Shown here piece after piece: positions 41,779 to 53,197 of a stretch of 64,000 nucleotides of DNA (position 1 is the stretch's first letter; each line of letters starts with the position of its first letter). The notes under the pieces were generated by a model. That model searched no databases, had not been told where the DNA came from, and worked only from the letters and a program-made list of their open reading frames with translations. The stretch spans positions 1,941,720 to 2,005,719 of the forward strand of contig CM055103.1 of NCBI GenBank assembly GCA_029204225.1, written 5' to 3'. The translations under genes were made by a program, and so were the position numbers. This DNA is from Diphasiastrum complanatum (Eukaryota; Streptophyta; Lycopodiopsida; Lycopodiales; Lycopodiaceae).

Positions 41779-43073
41779 TGGGCAATGATAGACAAAAAGG
41801 GTTTTGTCTATTCTCATTGGTCCACATTTTCCCTAAAACATATTTGAGAAGAATACAATAGCAACAACAGAGCTTTCATGTTTGTTGTCATGTGCTTTAA
41901 CCAATTTATTTACTGTTCTATTGCAACTATGCTTTGGTGTTTTTGTTTTTACAAGGATAATCATTGGTAGCTTAGAAGCAGTAGATTATGTGCTTACCTA
42001 CAGTCCTAGTTGTTAAACATCCAACTGGATTTGCAGGATGAAAAAGGTGTTGTGAAAAGTATTTTTTATAGTGGACAGGAGTAGGCACTTCAGAAATGTT
42101 GCTTTTTAGCCAACTACATTGGAAATGTGCTTATAAAGATGTTGTATACATGGATTCATAAACTATTTCATAGTAAAATTATGTTTCCTTTGCTTAACAT
42201 CGTAAAAACACTATCCAACACACAAAAAGAAAATGACTTCCAGCTTTACTTTAATATGACTTTTGGTTTCACATTCACCTTTCGACTTTAAAGAAAGTAG
42301 TGAATTCAACTGGCCGTTAAGCTGCCCAAAAATGTAAATTTTTTTTGGTTATAGCCATGTTACAAAAGTTTCTATTGTGATATAGCAAAAACCTTGTTTT
42401 AAGTCTTTCCCAATCTAGAAACTTCCATGCAAAAATTTATCATACCAACAAATTGAGCCAAGAAGATTGGCTTAATGACATGTGTAAGCCATTTTCCCTT
42501 TGTTTATGCTAAAAAAAATGTCCTTGCTAATAGCATCAAAAGATCGGAAAAAAGCATGCCATAAGCTACTTAAAACATGATCACTTATTAACGACAAATT
42601 AACAACAACTTGCACATTTGCTTAAGTGATTATAAGAAGCCTTTTTTGAAGAAAAACCAGCATACACCACTAAAAAAAATCCGATTGCTTTGCCTACAAG
42701 TACTCATCAAAATTTAGCTTTTGGAAGGCTTAAATTTCAGCTTTTGAAAGGCTGAAAATTGTCTATCATCCAAAAAGCAAACAGAAAAAAAAAAAAAAAA
42801 AGTAATGGCAAGACTGAATGCAAGAAGTGAATCAAAATCTCTTCCTAAATCATCATTCAAGAGCATAAAACAACCAACCAATTGCAAACTTGGTAGTGCA
42901 CTTACCACACAATCGATTCCTCTCGAAAAAATTATGACTCACGGGAAGAGAAACTTGAAACCACACCAAGCCTTTTGCACAAAATTTTGTCTCCTCAAAA
43001 GAGTCAAAATAAAGATCTTTGAACTCTTACCTCCTCTTGAGTGTAGTCACCAACAACAAATCCGCTTAGCTTA

Positions 43074-43086
43074 GGCTCTGATACGA
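43074..43086 (-). other. Variant primer binding site, tRNA-iMet type (Gypsy-4)
   Basis: Minus strand TCGTATCAGAGCC, one mismatch from TGGTATCAGAGCC. It is upstream of Gypsy-4 gag in the right orientation. Confidence 0.6.
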
Positions 43087-44228
43087 CTATAAAGTCCTCA
43101 ACCAAGGATTCGAAACTAAGGCCGCAAACAAGCAACACAACGAAATCGGATGGTGGACAAACCAACTCAACCAAACCTAGATCTTATGGATCTAGCCCCC
43201 AAGCTATGGATCAATCTATCACAAGGAAGGAGGAATCACATCAGCAACATGTAGAGAATTGGATAGACTCATGTGTTCACATAATAGACAATGATATAGA
43301 CTACAAATAACTAGATATTATATAGCCTTATGTCTTTGTCAAACATGAAAAGAAAAAAACGAGATCTTGAATAGTATATGGTAGATTATGATTAGTGGAT
43401 TTCATTAAAAAGCCAGCCTTGTTTCCCTTGAGAAAATTGCACCACACTTATCGAAAGACCCAAAAGATGAGGTACGTGTATTTAGGCTTTGATCAACAAC
43501 TTACAAGAACAACACTAATGCACAAACGTCAATCAATAGTAAAATAGAATTTTGATTATCGTCAGACAGTTATTTGCTTGGTTGGAGAATATGCGTGTTC
43601 TTGTGTATGACATAAGATACACCTTCACCCAATATAGAACATAGTATTTTCATCTCTCTTTGTTTGAACAAAGTGAGTCTTGCCAAATTTTCTTGTCACA
43701 AGGGTGTTTGAAACTTTTAATATTTTGATCCTTTTGCCAAATACAACAACATAAATCTATTTCTACCCTCTACTTTGTGAAGACAATGCATAAACCTAAT
43801 AATGGCAAGCGAGAAAGTCTTAAACACATTCGACATCTAATGTCTTGCACACAATATATAGTATAGGATTTTAAACATATTCAATCCTGAAAGCTAAATG
43901 AGACTTCTAGGCATACAAGGTTCCATCGGTAGTTATCCACAATCTTTTGGTGCTACGTTTCTATCGAGGGGAGGGCCCAAACAAGGTAGTTCTTGGCTTT
44001 CCCTGTAAAACTGCAAACTTGTGCATTGCTTGGTATTGAAGATGTTGTAAAAATGCTTTGACATAGGCTTTCAAAGCAATCAAGAACAGTTGGATATCAA
44101 TGCACTTCGCTAGAATAATTGTAAAAATACATTATATACATATAGTACATGCATACATGCATAATGGAGACAATAATAAGAAATAAATACAAGAGTGACT
44201 TATTTGTAATACAACTTTAATCATAAGC
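43087..44228. other. Probable Gypsy-4 LTR then host gene 3' flank
   Basis: The left part should be the Gypsy-4 5' LTR, by position next to the PBS, but there is no second copy to set its end. The right part is downstream flank of the host gene. No ORF is supported. Confidence 0.35.
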
Positions 44229-46377
44229 TTAAGTCCTTGCGAGATCTATAGATGTTTTAAGAGCTTGAAGAAGACTTTGCATGATTACAGGTTCACCAGG
44301 AGGAACCATATCTTTCAATCTACCATTTCTAACAGCCCGAAACATGGCTTGTGAGTTTGCAGTAGCGGGGAGTACTAAGATATCAATATGTACCAAGCTC
44401 TCGATAACCCCAGCAGTTACCTTGATATAGCCCAATCTTACTCCATAATCAACTTTGTCAACCTATAAAACATAACAAAATCACTATAATTGTCATGGAA
44501 AAGGTAATTAATTGGCATTAAATAGGTCATTCAATTAATTTAGTTGCTTTGGAACTTTAGCAAATAATACTCCAATTTCTTATCCAAAAGAGCTTGCAAA
44601 ATTCAATCTCCGGTGAAAGAGAAGTGCATTGAAAGGACTACAAAAAGGTATTAAGCCGACAATTAGTAAGTTGACTTGCCATTTTTCTGTTACCTACATA
44701 GATGATAGTCAGTTTGCAAAATGAATGCTTGCTGGAGCAATCTATTTCAACCTCCACATAATGACATCGTGATCATCCAAAGAATATGTTTGCTATGCTT
44801 TTATACTGAATCCTTATTATTTAGGCACACACTTTGGAGAACAAGATACACTTCATTAGATGCTGGGTTTGACAAAAGCTACAAATTCTACTAGAAACAT
44901 TGCTGAATTTTCAATCTTTATTTTGGAAAAAGGAATATCCAATGGCCTAGGGAAGAATGCCTCAGTGCACATAAGCAAAATTCCATGCTTACATAAAGTG
45001 TGAAATGGATTCTCAACTGCCAACAGTACAGACAAGAGCATCTCAGATTTGAAAGTCGAGCTGATCACTATGTTTGCAACTTAAACTCAGTTCTAGCTTT
45101 CTTGATCTCAGACATAAGTACAAAACGGGGGGAAATGGCAAACTCTTGGCAGAAAGAATGATTTCGATCTCATCTATTAATTCCGTGTGGGTGGGCCAAT
45201 GTTAGACTTAGTAGCATCATTTGGAGGGCTACTTCTTCAGTTTCATAGACGTTTCGACCAGAAGAAGATCTGCCTATTTCATGGTTAAAAAATTGGAGGA
45301 ATTAGACAATTTCAAGTATTATATAGCAATATTCAGTTATTGTTCGGCATTAGATTGATCTTTGCAGTTATAATATCTTCTCATGAAGTTTGGTGGATGA
45401 TTTTCCCATAGGCAAGTCCATTGTTAACTATTGTTTCTTTATGAAGTCGCAACAGATGAGATAAGATTCCTAGATAACTGTGATTGTGAGGGGACAAGCA
45501 AACTGGATACGAGATATAGCTGGCACTTAAAGGCACCTCAGAATTTTGGTTTTGGCCTCACCCACCAATTACTGTATTCTCGCTCTCCCCAGTATCCATG
45601 AATGCTTGGCTGGGAATACCTAGGTGCCAAACACCAAACTGTCTTCAAGATACCAGCGCTGGACTAATATAAGGTGGTGAAAGATGTGTGTCAAATGGTG
45701 CCAGCTTTTGGGGGATAACCAAACATGTGGAGGATGGCCAGGAGACTCGGTTGGGAACCAAGCACTCGGCTGCTAGACTATTTTGCAACAATATAGCCGG
45801 AGTCTTGAAGCAAATAGAAAAAAGCATATTAGCAATAATCTATTACAAAAGCTCCCTATAAGAAAGTCAGAAAAGCAACTTTTCAGTTCGAACTGAAAAC
45901 AGTCTGATTTCATGGATGGAGATACTTACCCGAATTGGAGCCGGAAGAGGCAGATAAGCATTTTGTGTTAAGCTGTTTCCCCACTGCACATTCCCATAAA
46001 TTAGGCTCCTATCCACAAACCTTGATAAGGAGAGCACATTGAGCAGAAACGAGATATAATTTTTCACCGACCTGGAACAGAAGAGTCTCAAGCTTTTGGA
46101 GGTCTACATCAGGGGGCAGCTTGGCAGTCCCTAGAGAGATGGGCTCACCCCAATCCCCTTCCTGCACTATAGACGTACCCTCACTTGCTGCCTTCACCAT
46201 CCAATTCATTATTGAGCTTCTTTTTTCTCTTTTTTCCCTCACAATTACACTCTTACTCTGACTGAAATGCAAATAATGGATGTGGGTGATGGCCATTGGG
46301 TTGCTGCTGGGATGGTGATGAAGGAAAGTGTGAGAAGCTGCAGATTTGGGTGCTGAGAAGCGCAATTCCATCGCCAT
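44229..46377 (-). CDS. Putative plastid-targeted conserved plant protein, 3 exons
   Basis: The only convincing host gene. Exons on the minus strand: 46377-46072, 45983-45930 and 44462-44229, 197 codons plus stop. Introns 46071-45984 (88 bp) and 45929-44463 (1,467 bp) both begin GT and end AG, and reading frame is kept across both joins. ATG 46377 gives MAMELRFSAPKSAASHTFLH, Ser/His/Ala-rich with few acidic residues, like a chloroplast transit peptide. The mature part has EGDWGEPISLGTAKLPPDVD, LETLLFQ joined to WGNSLTQNAYLPLPAPIR, then VDKVDYGVRLGYIKV and PPGEPVIMQSLLQALKTSID. It resembles, from memory, an uncharacterised plastid protein family of plants; I cannot name it or give a function. 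No membrane helix is seen. It has no disabling mutation, so it is likely active. Confidence 0.75.
44463..45929 (-). other. Large intron of the host gene
   Basis: Intron 2, 1,467 bp, donor GTAAGT at 45929-45924 and acceptor TTTTATAG ending at 44463. No retroelement domain is recognisable in it, which is notable given the surroundings. Confidence 0.7.
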
Positions 46378-46984
46378 CGCCACATACACAGGATAAAGAG
46401 GAAGCTCACAGTATCTCAGGATCGAAGAAGGTTCAAAAAGGGTCTATTCACACCGGGAGCCATTGAGGACTCAAGAGTATCCGGATATTTTGAGATGGGT
46501 CTTCATTTTCACACATGAGGAGGACATGGACGTGTTTCTTGGCCCCTCCAATGAGAATGGGCAAAGGCTAGGGCTGATGAAGTAGCATTTTTGGGTTTTC
46601 TTTTTGGGGGAGAGGAAGATCGAGCTTAGTAACCAGGCAAAAAAATCCTCCGATGTTGGTTCCACACGCTTAATGTTCCTTGCTTGTCAACACGACGACC
46701 GGTATGTTTGTAACAATTCAATAGCATTTGGTTCGAGGCTCGAAATAATTTATATCGAATTAGAAAACTGATACAGAGTCAAGAGAAATTATTGAATCCG
46801 CAATAGAAGAAGAAAATGAGTCTGTGAGTACTACAAATGCACTAATCATGAGATTCATAATTGTCAAGATATTGAAAGCAAAGAACACCAACAACAAGCA
46901 ATCGGATCAACAAGCAAATGCAGCTACAATTACATCTCTATCCCCCACTCAAGGCATGGATGAAGAAGTGTTTATGATCAAAGA
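46378..46984. other. Host gene 5' flank
   Basis: Presumed promoter and 5' UTR of the minus-strand host gene. I see no certain TATA box. No other feature. Confidence 0.35.
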
Positions 46985-47302
46985 TCAGATTGTGCAAGTT
47001 GATAATGCTTGGTTTAGTTAGAATAAAGGTAGAACTACTGTGTTATTGTACTGTGGGTCCAGTCAGTGGATTAGGACCAATTGGCCTCGCCACGAGGCAA
47101 GTCGACGAGACACGAGTCCCGTCAACAACAACATGGATCGTGCATGGATTGCCAAAAAGAAAGCTATATGTATAGTGCATTTTGGTTTTCATAAATATCA
47201 TTGCTATGTGAGCTTAGTGTGTGAGAAAGTGCTTTTTGTGTAGATGTTACTATGTTTCACTGTTTGTGGTCCTGTTTTAAACGAATCTTAACCTAGTATT
47301 AG
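46985..47302 (+). repeat. Possible LTR end with degenerate PBS
   Basis: The word TAGTATTAGAGCGG at about 47294-47307 resembles a decayed TGGTATCAGAGC site, and the preceding T-rich sequence could be an LTR. There is no gag text downstream and no second copy. A weak call. Confidence 0.25.
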
Positions 47303-48383
47303 AGCGGTACATGGATTGTACACAACTTAGAGTAGCCGTTGAAGAGAGCTTCAAGAGAATAGTATTTGAGAGTTCCAAGTTTATGACAGTCAGAGAGCAA
47401 AAAGTGATGCACTGATGCATTTTTTCGGGCATACAAAGGCTTGCCAAGATTAGTAGAGGTATCCTTAGCATGTGTATAGCAACAGACAGCGTAAAAAATG
47501 GGCAAAATAAGCAATTAGTTTGTGAAAAATATTGGCCAGTGTCATGCCCACAATTGATCTTGGATTGATTATCCCGCTAGAGGTCGATAGGCCTACCTCA
47601 ACCAGTAAGTTAATTATGATTATGAGGAGTTTGGGGCCCTCATGTGCATATGGTCGTAGTTATGGTTGGAGGCCCAAACTCATGATGGTGGATTATTATG
47701 GGTCTATTAGTGAGTCCTAGGCAAACTGGATGACGTGGACTAGATAGGAAAACGTTAGTAAATATGCAGCAAGAATGGAGGCACATTAAAAATGGGATTT
47801 AGGAGAGTAGGAGGAGTAAATCCAACAGTACCATGCTATTTAGCGATTTAGCTTTTGAGTACTAAGAATACTCCCACTGAATAGAGTAAAATTGGTGTAA
47901 TCCTTATAATTTTTCCTTTTAAATCGGTAAGACACTACTAATTCTAGTTTGTGTAGGATTGAAGTGAGTTTGAACATAACGTTGTGTTTAGAATGTTTGG
48001 TTTAGATCAACCTAATCTTCAGCAACTTTGTGAAAATTTTCTTCCTCAAAAGAGATTTTTATTGATAAATGTAGACGAGTTTGTTAGTAATATGAAGTTA
48101 TATTCGAAGGATATGTCAATTGTGAGACTAAGTAAAGTACAGACAATGTTGGATTTGATGGTGTACACAGTGATACTTAAGAATGACTTTGTATTTTGAA
48201 TTCTATATAAATTTGAGTTTGAATTTTGTGTAAATCTTTTATTTTTGATTTGATGCTTATCTTTATTTGGCTAATTGGGATGTACACAGAATACCTACAT
48301 TAGTAAATGATATATTTAGTTTATATTATTCTTTGGTTAATGTTTATATTTAGTATATATATCTATTGGATTTTAATTTTAAG
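47303..48383. other. Unassigned AT-rich sequence
   Basis: I see no supported gene or repeat in this stretch. Short frames at 47532-47720 and 47984-48199 match nothing I know. Confidence 0.35.
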
Positions 48384-48537
48384 AAATAAGAAACGTGCAC
48401 GCCATGCATGTGAAAAGTGGTGGTAGTTGATATAAGCTTTGGTAAGAAATGTGCATGCCACACGCATGTGAAAGGTGGTGATAGTTGATATATAGGCTTT
48501 GGTAAGAAACGTGCACGCCACACATGTGAAAAGTGTG
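48384..48537 (+). repeat. Minisatellite, about 2.6 units of 56-62 bp
   Basis: The unit 'GTAAGAAACGTGCACGCCACACATGTGAAAAGTGGTGATAG…GCTTTG' (listed here in outline) recurs three times, beginning near 48384, 48440 and 48500, the last copy cut short. Each unit contains GTGCAYGCCA and CATGTGAAA. It runs straight into a (CA)n tract. Confidence 0.85.

Positions 48538-48540
<3 letters not shown>

Positions 48541-48570
<30 letters not shown>
48541..48570. repeat. (CA)15 microsatellite
   Basis: Thirty bases of CA directly after the minisatellite. Confidence 0.95.
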
Positions 48571-48571
<1 letters not shown>

Positions 48572-49295
48572 CCCTAATCCTAAATCCGCACCATATTTGT
48601 ACGATCATTGGCCGTCCACCCAAACCATCGGCCACCACCCAAAATTTCGGCTAATTGTCACTGACAACTTTCGACCCAAACCATTGACCTTCCAAGAGTT
48701 TTTCCTAAAATTAAGACTAATATTTGTAGGAAAAGGCTAACTTAAAAAAATTTGCAACATAATGTAAAAAAATTATAGGTTGAAAAAAAATTATTATTAG
48801 TAGGTGTCATTAAGATAATGTAGCGAAAACCCAAGACCACCATAACTATAGAAATAAATAGATTATTGCAAGCCATAAAAAGAACATTTAAAGCCATGTT
48901 GACATGGATTTAAACACTACAAGTTCTAACCAAAATCAAGGATTTTGTAGTTGGTATAGATACATTTTTTCAAAGCAAAAGCAATGATATTCAAGCATAA
49001 ATTTTCAGGTATATCAACCAATGCTAAGAGGCAAAAATTGCCATCAAAAGATAGTATGAATACATGCATGTTAAACATGATAATTGGCGGCAGCCACAAA
49101 AAAGATATCAATACATTGATAACAACTAGACTACCTTAAGCACAAAAAACGCAAAATCTTTTGAAATAGAACAATATCTTAAAAACGACTAACTGTTTTT
49201 TGATTTTTTTTAATTTTTGCCAAAAACATGCTTTTTCATTAAAAAAATTGCTGAAAACCACAATTATTTTTTTGGCAAACAATATGCTCTTTAGC
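48571..49295. other. Unassigned AT-rich sequence
   Basis: Nothing supportable is visible on either strand. Confidence 0.35.
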
Positions 49296-49322
49296 AAAAA
49301 AAAAAAAAAAAAAAAAAAAAAA
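49296..49322. repeat. Poly-A tract, 27 bases
   Basis: Uninterrupted A run on the plus strand. No LINE or SINE body is recognisable upstream, so I do not call a retroposon tail. Confidence 0.95.
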
Positions 49323-49483
49323 CCTAGCACCATGTCCAAAAAAAAATAGAATTTTTAATAAAACCTTAAAAATTAAAAATGTATGGTGTGCTGATAGTCT
49401 GAATTGACTTTCATGAGAATAACTCACAGAATACATTTGAAGCCAGTTAAAGCAAATCCACAAATTTTGAGAGCATTGAAAAT

Positions 49484-49484
49484 A

Positions 49485-49530
<46 letters not shown>

Positions 49531-49546
49531 TCATCATCATCATCAC
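49484..49546. repeat. Compound (TA)n-(ATC)n microsatellite
   Basis: TA dinucleotides with one interruption (49484-49528) followed by about six ATC units to 49545. Confidence 0.93.
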
Positions 49547-50090
49547 TCATTACGGTATGATACATTCTTGTTTTCATTATTGGTTGATAGTTTCATGGCT
49601 TGTTTTGGGTTTTCATACTAATAGAATGATAAAGGGTGGGCGCTTGATCGCGATCCACCAACTACTTTGATTGGTATTTGAGAATAAAGCTTTGCATACT
49701 CTTATGACATAAACACTTTGGTTTTCAATCGTGCTTCTACTGATCTTTACAAAAATGCTAATATCATTCCAATTTTGGTGTCATTTGGAGATTGCTCTTA
49801 ATATAGTTTCATTCTTTTTATTGATATGGATAGTTTGAAATTGCTATGACAATAATTTCATAACAATTTTCATGTTCAGTAGTCCATTCAGATTCTTCTT
49901 CAGTCTTCGAAATATTCTCTAGTAACACACTTTGACATTCCACATTCTGAATGAATCTTCTGAAGCAACTGACTCATCCAAACATATGTCTATCTTGTAT
50001 GCTTCTAAGAAAACGTCTTTGAGTCATTTTTGAATGAAGTTCCTTGAACCACTGCATATATCTTTACAAATAATATTACCACTTTCGATC
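49547..50090. other. Possible leader of a minus-strand gypsy element
   Basis: This lies on the internal side of the PBS at 50091-50108. No gag text is recognisable, so only a short leader may survive. Confidence 0.3.
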
Positions 50091-50108
50091 CTTGGCAACG
50101 GAGCCAAA
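50091..50108 (-). other. Primer binding site of a gypsy element (TGGCTCCGTTGCC type)
   Basis: On the minus strand TTTGGCTCCGTTGCCAAG resembles the TGGCGCCGTTGCCGGGG-type PBS of many plant Athila-like gypsy elements. This differs from the tRNA-iMet type used by the rest of the window. Confidence 0.55.
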
Positions 50109-50972
50109 ATTTAGATCATGTTGTGATTCACTGAACTATGTTTTCAATTTTAAATATAATATAAAAAATGTTTCCCATTAAGAATTGAAATGGATAATAT
50201 TGTATCGTTTAGAGAAATAGACTATGAAATAGATCATTACTTGGTTATCAACAAATATCTACATAGGCAACCAATATTGTCTTTTCTTAAGTTTATATGA
50301 TTCATGAGTGATATTAATTCCCATGTCATATGCTATCTGAATCTGACTTAGTAGTTAAGTAATTAAGCAAATGACTTGGAGAATCAACATCCTCTCTCAT
50401 TCTACTCACGTACTCAAATAGACATACAGTTGTACTTAATATAAGCGAATCTATTACTTGCTTCAATCTAATTTAGATTCGACAATTCTATGTACTGAAT
50501 CATACATCCATTGCATTGAATAACAATGATCACTTAAATAAGAATGTAGAGATTCTACCATATGAACACAACTTCATAAGTACAATCCCAAAAATGAGAA
50601 GCATAAAGAGAGTAGAACATTCACAACCATAGACTGAGAATAGACCAACTCAATGTCTTTACTCTACTTCATTTCAAATAAACATGCGAGTACATGGGCT
50701 CTTTATAGCCTTGCGGTTGTTCTCAACGTGGCATAACTATTATAACTGCTTCAACTTCCATAACCATTTTCAAAGCTTGGAATAGCAAATAGACCTTCGG
50801 TCAGAATAAAGTTTCATTAGAAATCGAATCGGTCCTCGACCCTGTATCAAAATATACTTACTCTATTTTGAGCTCATTCTTTCTAAAACAACAAATTAAC
50901 TAGCATAACAAATAATTGTTTACACAATACAAATCAAAATAAGAGGCAACCATGTTCTAGCATGTTATCACA
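50109..50972 (-). repeat. Probable 5' LTR next to the gypsy PBS
   Basis: AT-rich sequence on the LTR side of the PBS. A possible outer end is ...GTTATCACA near 50972 (minus strand start TGTGATAACATG). There is no second copy, so the boundaries are tentative. Confidence 0.4.
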
Positions 50973-51450
50973 TTGTTAGATTTCGGATTTTTTTTTTTAA
51001 ATTAAGTTTTTGTAAAAATTAGTCTAATCATTGTTTTGAATATTTTTGGTTGTTTTTCATGCGAACGGTGAAAAATGTTAATCGTACTTAACTAATTCCA
51101 AGCCTGACTAGAATCCTCTGACAATTAGAACATCAAGAATACATGTCTTCCACCAATATCTAGTTTAAAGCATTTCGATGAGCAGGCAATTCGATGAGCG
51201 AGCATTTCTCAAACACTTGCCTCTTTTAAAAAATACTTGAATGCACGCGCGCACACATGCACAACCCCTAGAGGTCCACGACCGACAACGTCTTAGGGAC
51301 CCGGGGTTTGTAGAGAGCCTCAAATTGGCCGCAAGCTGACCAGGCCCAGCATCACAAGGTTGCGTGCCCTGCATGTCAAAATTTAAAGTTTGGAAATTCT
51401 TGCGCCTCATGCCCCGACATAGCCAATTGAGCCCACACCGTGGACCAGAG
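50973..51450. other. Unassigned sequence, partly GC-rich
   Basis: No supported gene. The part 51235-51440 is clearly more GC-rich than its neighbours (CACGCGCGCACAC, GACCCGGGG) and may be a fragment of a different repeat. Confidence 0.35.
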
Positions 51451-52279
51451 TGTGAAAAAAGTACAAAAAGGACCAAGAGTAGATCTTAATCTGATCCTCA
51501 AGAGAGATTGGTTGTCAAATTACTTGATCTATCAATCTACTTCAAATTAAGATCAATCTAGATCAATTCTAGACACAAAATCCTAACAAGAATAATCATT
51601 AATTGAAGGTAAGTGTACTTTATGGTTTCACACGTGTGAAACATTGTCTGAGTACGGACTCCAACCTGAAAATCAAGTACACATTGATAGAACCTCAAAA
51701 CAATCAAAACAAATCTAGACAAATGGAGAGAATCACTCAAAATTGCTTCCAAAACCAAGATTGGTGTCTCACAATGATTATGGCCAAATGTGGCTTTATA
51801 TATACAATAAATGGGAGCTCGTGGTACTGATCACCCCTCTGATCTCACATGTGTGAAGGTGCTTTGTCATATGATGATTCATCATGCAAAACTGACACTT
51901 GGACAAAACCTTCTATTTTGCACTTTTGGTCCATTTTCCTTCTATATGGAGATCTACTTGGAAATCTTTTAGAAGTCAAAATTCGCCTACTTCAGCCTAT
52001 TCCACACATGTGAGCTGTCCTCTACACATGTGATATGACACCTAACCAAAGGATGTGGCTCATGCAATCAATAGATTAATGCCATGTGTCATATATCTAG
52101 AAAACTAGTTTTTGGCCTTTTTAGCCACTAGAACTTGAATTAAATCATATGTACAACTTATATGATTATGGTACATGACAAGTACACTATTTTGACACAT
52201 GGGAACAGGCTCCACACGTGTAATCATCCTATATACATGATTTTTGGTCTCTACCGAGCTTATTTTTGCATTTTTCACA
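51451..52279 (-). repeat. Copia-9 3' LTR
   Basis: An 829-bp LTR, minus strand TGTGAAAAATGC...TTTTTTCACA. It is the inverted counterpart of 61467-62301. It holds the 18-bp perfect palindrome GTTTCACACGTGTGAAAC at 51625-51642 and several CACATGTG/CACACATGTG variants. Confidence 0.92.
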
Positions 52280-52341
52280 CTCCTCAAAAATCTAGCTTGA
52301 TGGAAAACATGATGATCTTGAACTTGACTCCATGGGCTGAT

Positions 52342-52363
52342 CCTAAACCCTAAACCCTAAACC
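52342..52363 (+). repeat. Interstitial telomere-type repeat, 3 units
   Basis: Three consecutive CCCTAAA-type heptamers (22 bp), the plant telomere repeat, within the Copia-9 internal 3' end. Confidence 0.85.
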
Positions 52364-52498
52364 TCTTTTCCTTGAAATGTGAGCCACATGGGTTCAACCA
52401 TGTTTCTTGAGTTTCTTTTTGGAATCACAACTTGAGAAGGTCTCTCCTCCTAAATCCTTGGCACACTTGAACCTTGAGATGACTCCTTAAGATCCTCT

Positions 52499-53197
52499 TC
52501 ATGATGCTCCCTCTTGATGGAAATCCGAGACCTCACACTCAACTAGTATTGCCTTAATCCACCTTTGAGATACAAAAAGCTCTTCAAAGCAAAATGGTTC
52601 TTCATAAGTTGACATGAGAGCATAAATGAAACTATTTTCTTTTTGTGATTGCTCCTTATTCTTGAGTGATTTCTCTTGGATAATAACAATAAGTTTGAAC
52701 TTGTCCCAAGTTCCAAGCAAAATACTTTCCAAGGACATAAAATAAATCCAAGTTACTTTAATGAAAGTGACATCTATCTTTGCATCTTGAACCAAACAAT
52801 GCACTTCCAAATGAAAAATTTCAAAAGATTTGACATGTGTTGTGATGGACTCTTGAAGACAAATCTTGCAAGTCCTTGTGAGACTCCAAGCCTCATTCAC
52901 CTTTCCAAAAAGAAAACACCTTTCCTTGGACTTGTCCTTCTTGTATTTGCATTTTGAGCTTGAAGCTCCATCCTTCACCTCGGGCCCCTTGCTTTGGTTC
53001 TCCTTGGATGGACTAATCTTCTTTTTGTAGCATCTTGAGAAAAAATATCCTCCCTTGCCACAAAGGTTGCACTCAGGATCCTTTCTTTCCTTCAATATGA
53101 TGCCACCTATTGATGCCATGTGAATAAAAACCTGTGATATGATTCTACAAATGTAATTTGTGACTTTCAAGAGACTAGATTTGAACATCTTCAACAA
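52499..53197 (-). pseudogene. Copia-9 collapsed gag-pol ORF
   Basis: One open frame of 232 codons strings together small pieces of a copia polyprotein in the right order: gag start HMASIGG; two knuckle-like boxes, CNLCGKGGYFFSRC and CFLFGKVNEAW (degenerate); integrase-like KVTWIYFMSLES; and the pre-RT region TYEEPFCFEELFVSQRWIKA. Catalytic centres of protease, integrase, RT and RNase H are all gone. It looks like the coding remnant of a non-autonomous derivative. Whether the open frame is functional or chance is unknown. Confidence 0.65.

Larger units (their letters stand above)
41345..43073 (-). other. Gypsy-4 leader, with microsatellites
   Basis: The 1.7 kb between the gag start and a PBS-like site. 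It is AT-rich with no supported ORF. It contains a 24-base C run and a 42-base GA run 100 bp apart, close to the gag start. The length is long for a leader, so other insertions may be hidden in it. Confidence 0.45.

Noticed and set aside
45590-45800. Possible MITE in the large intron (TGCTTGG ... CCAAGCA)
   Set aside because: Only about seven bases of inverted match and no target duplication; below what I can support.
48350-48638. Open frames beginning MCVCVCV on the minus strand
   Set aside because: They arise from reading through the CA microsatellite and the minisatellite; no domain and no independent support.
49200-49322. LINE or SINE insertion ending in the poly-A tract
   Set aside because: No RT, endonuclease or RNA polymerase III box motifs and no clear target duplication.
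49239-49670. Open frames with poly-F or IYIYIY stretches
   Set aside because: Translations of the poly-A tract and the TA microsatellite, not genes.
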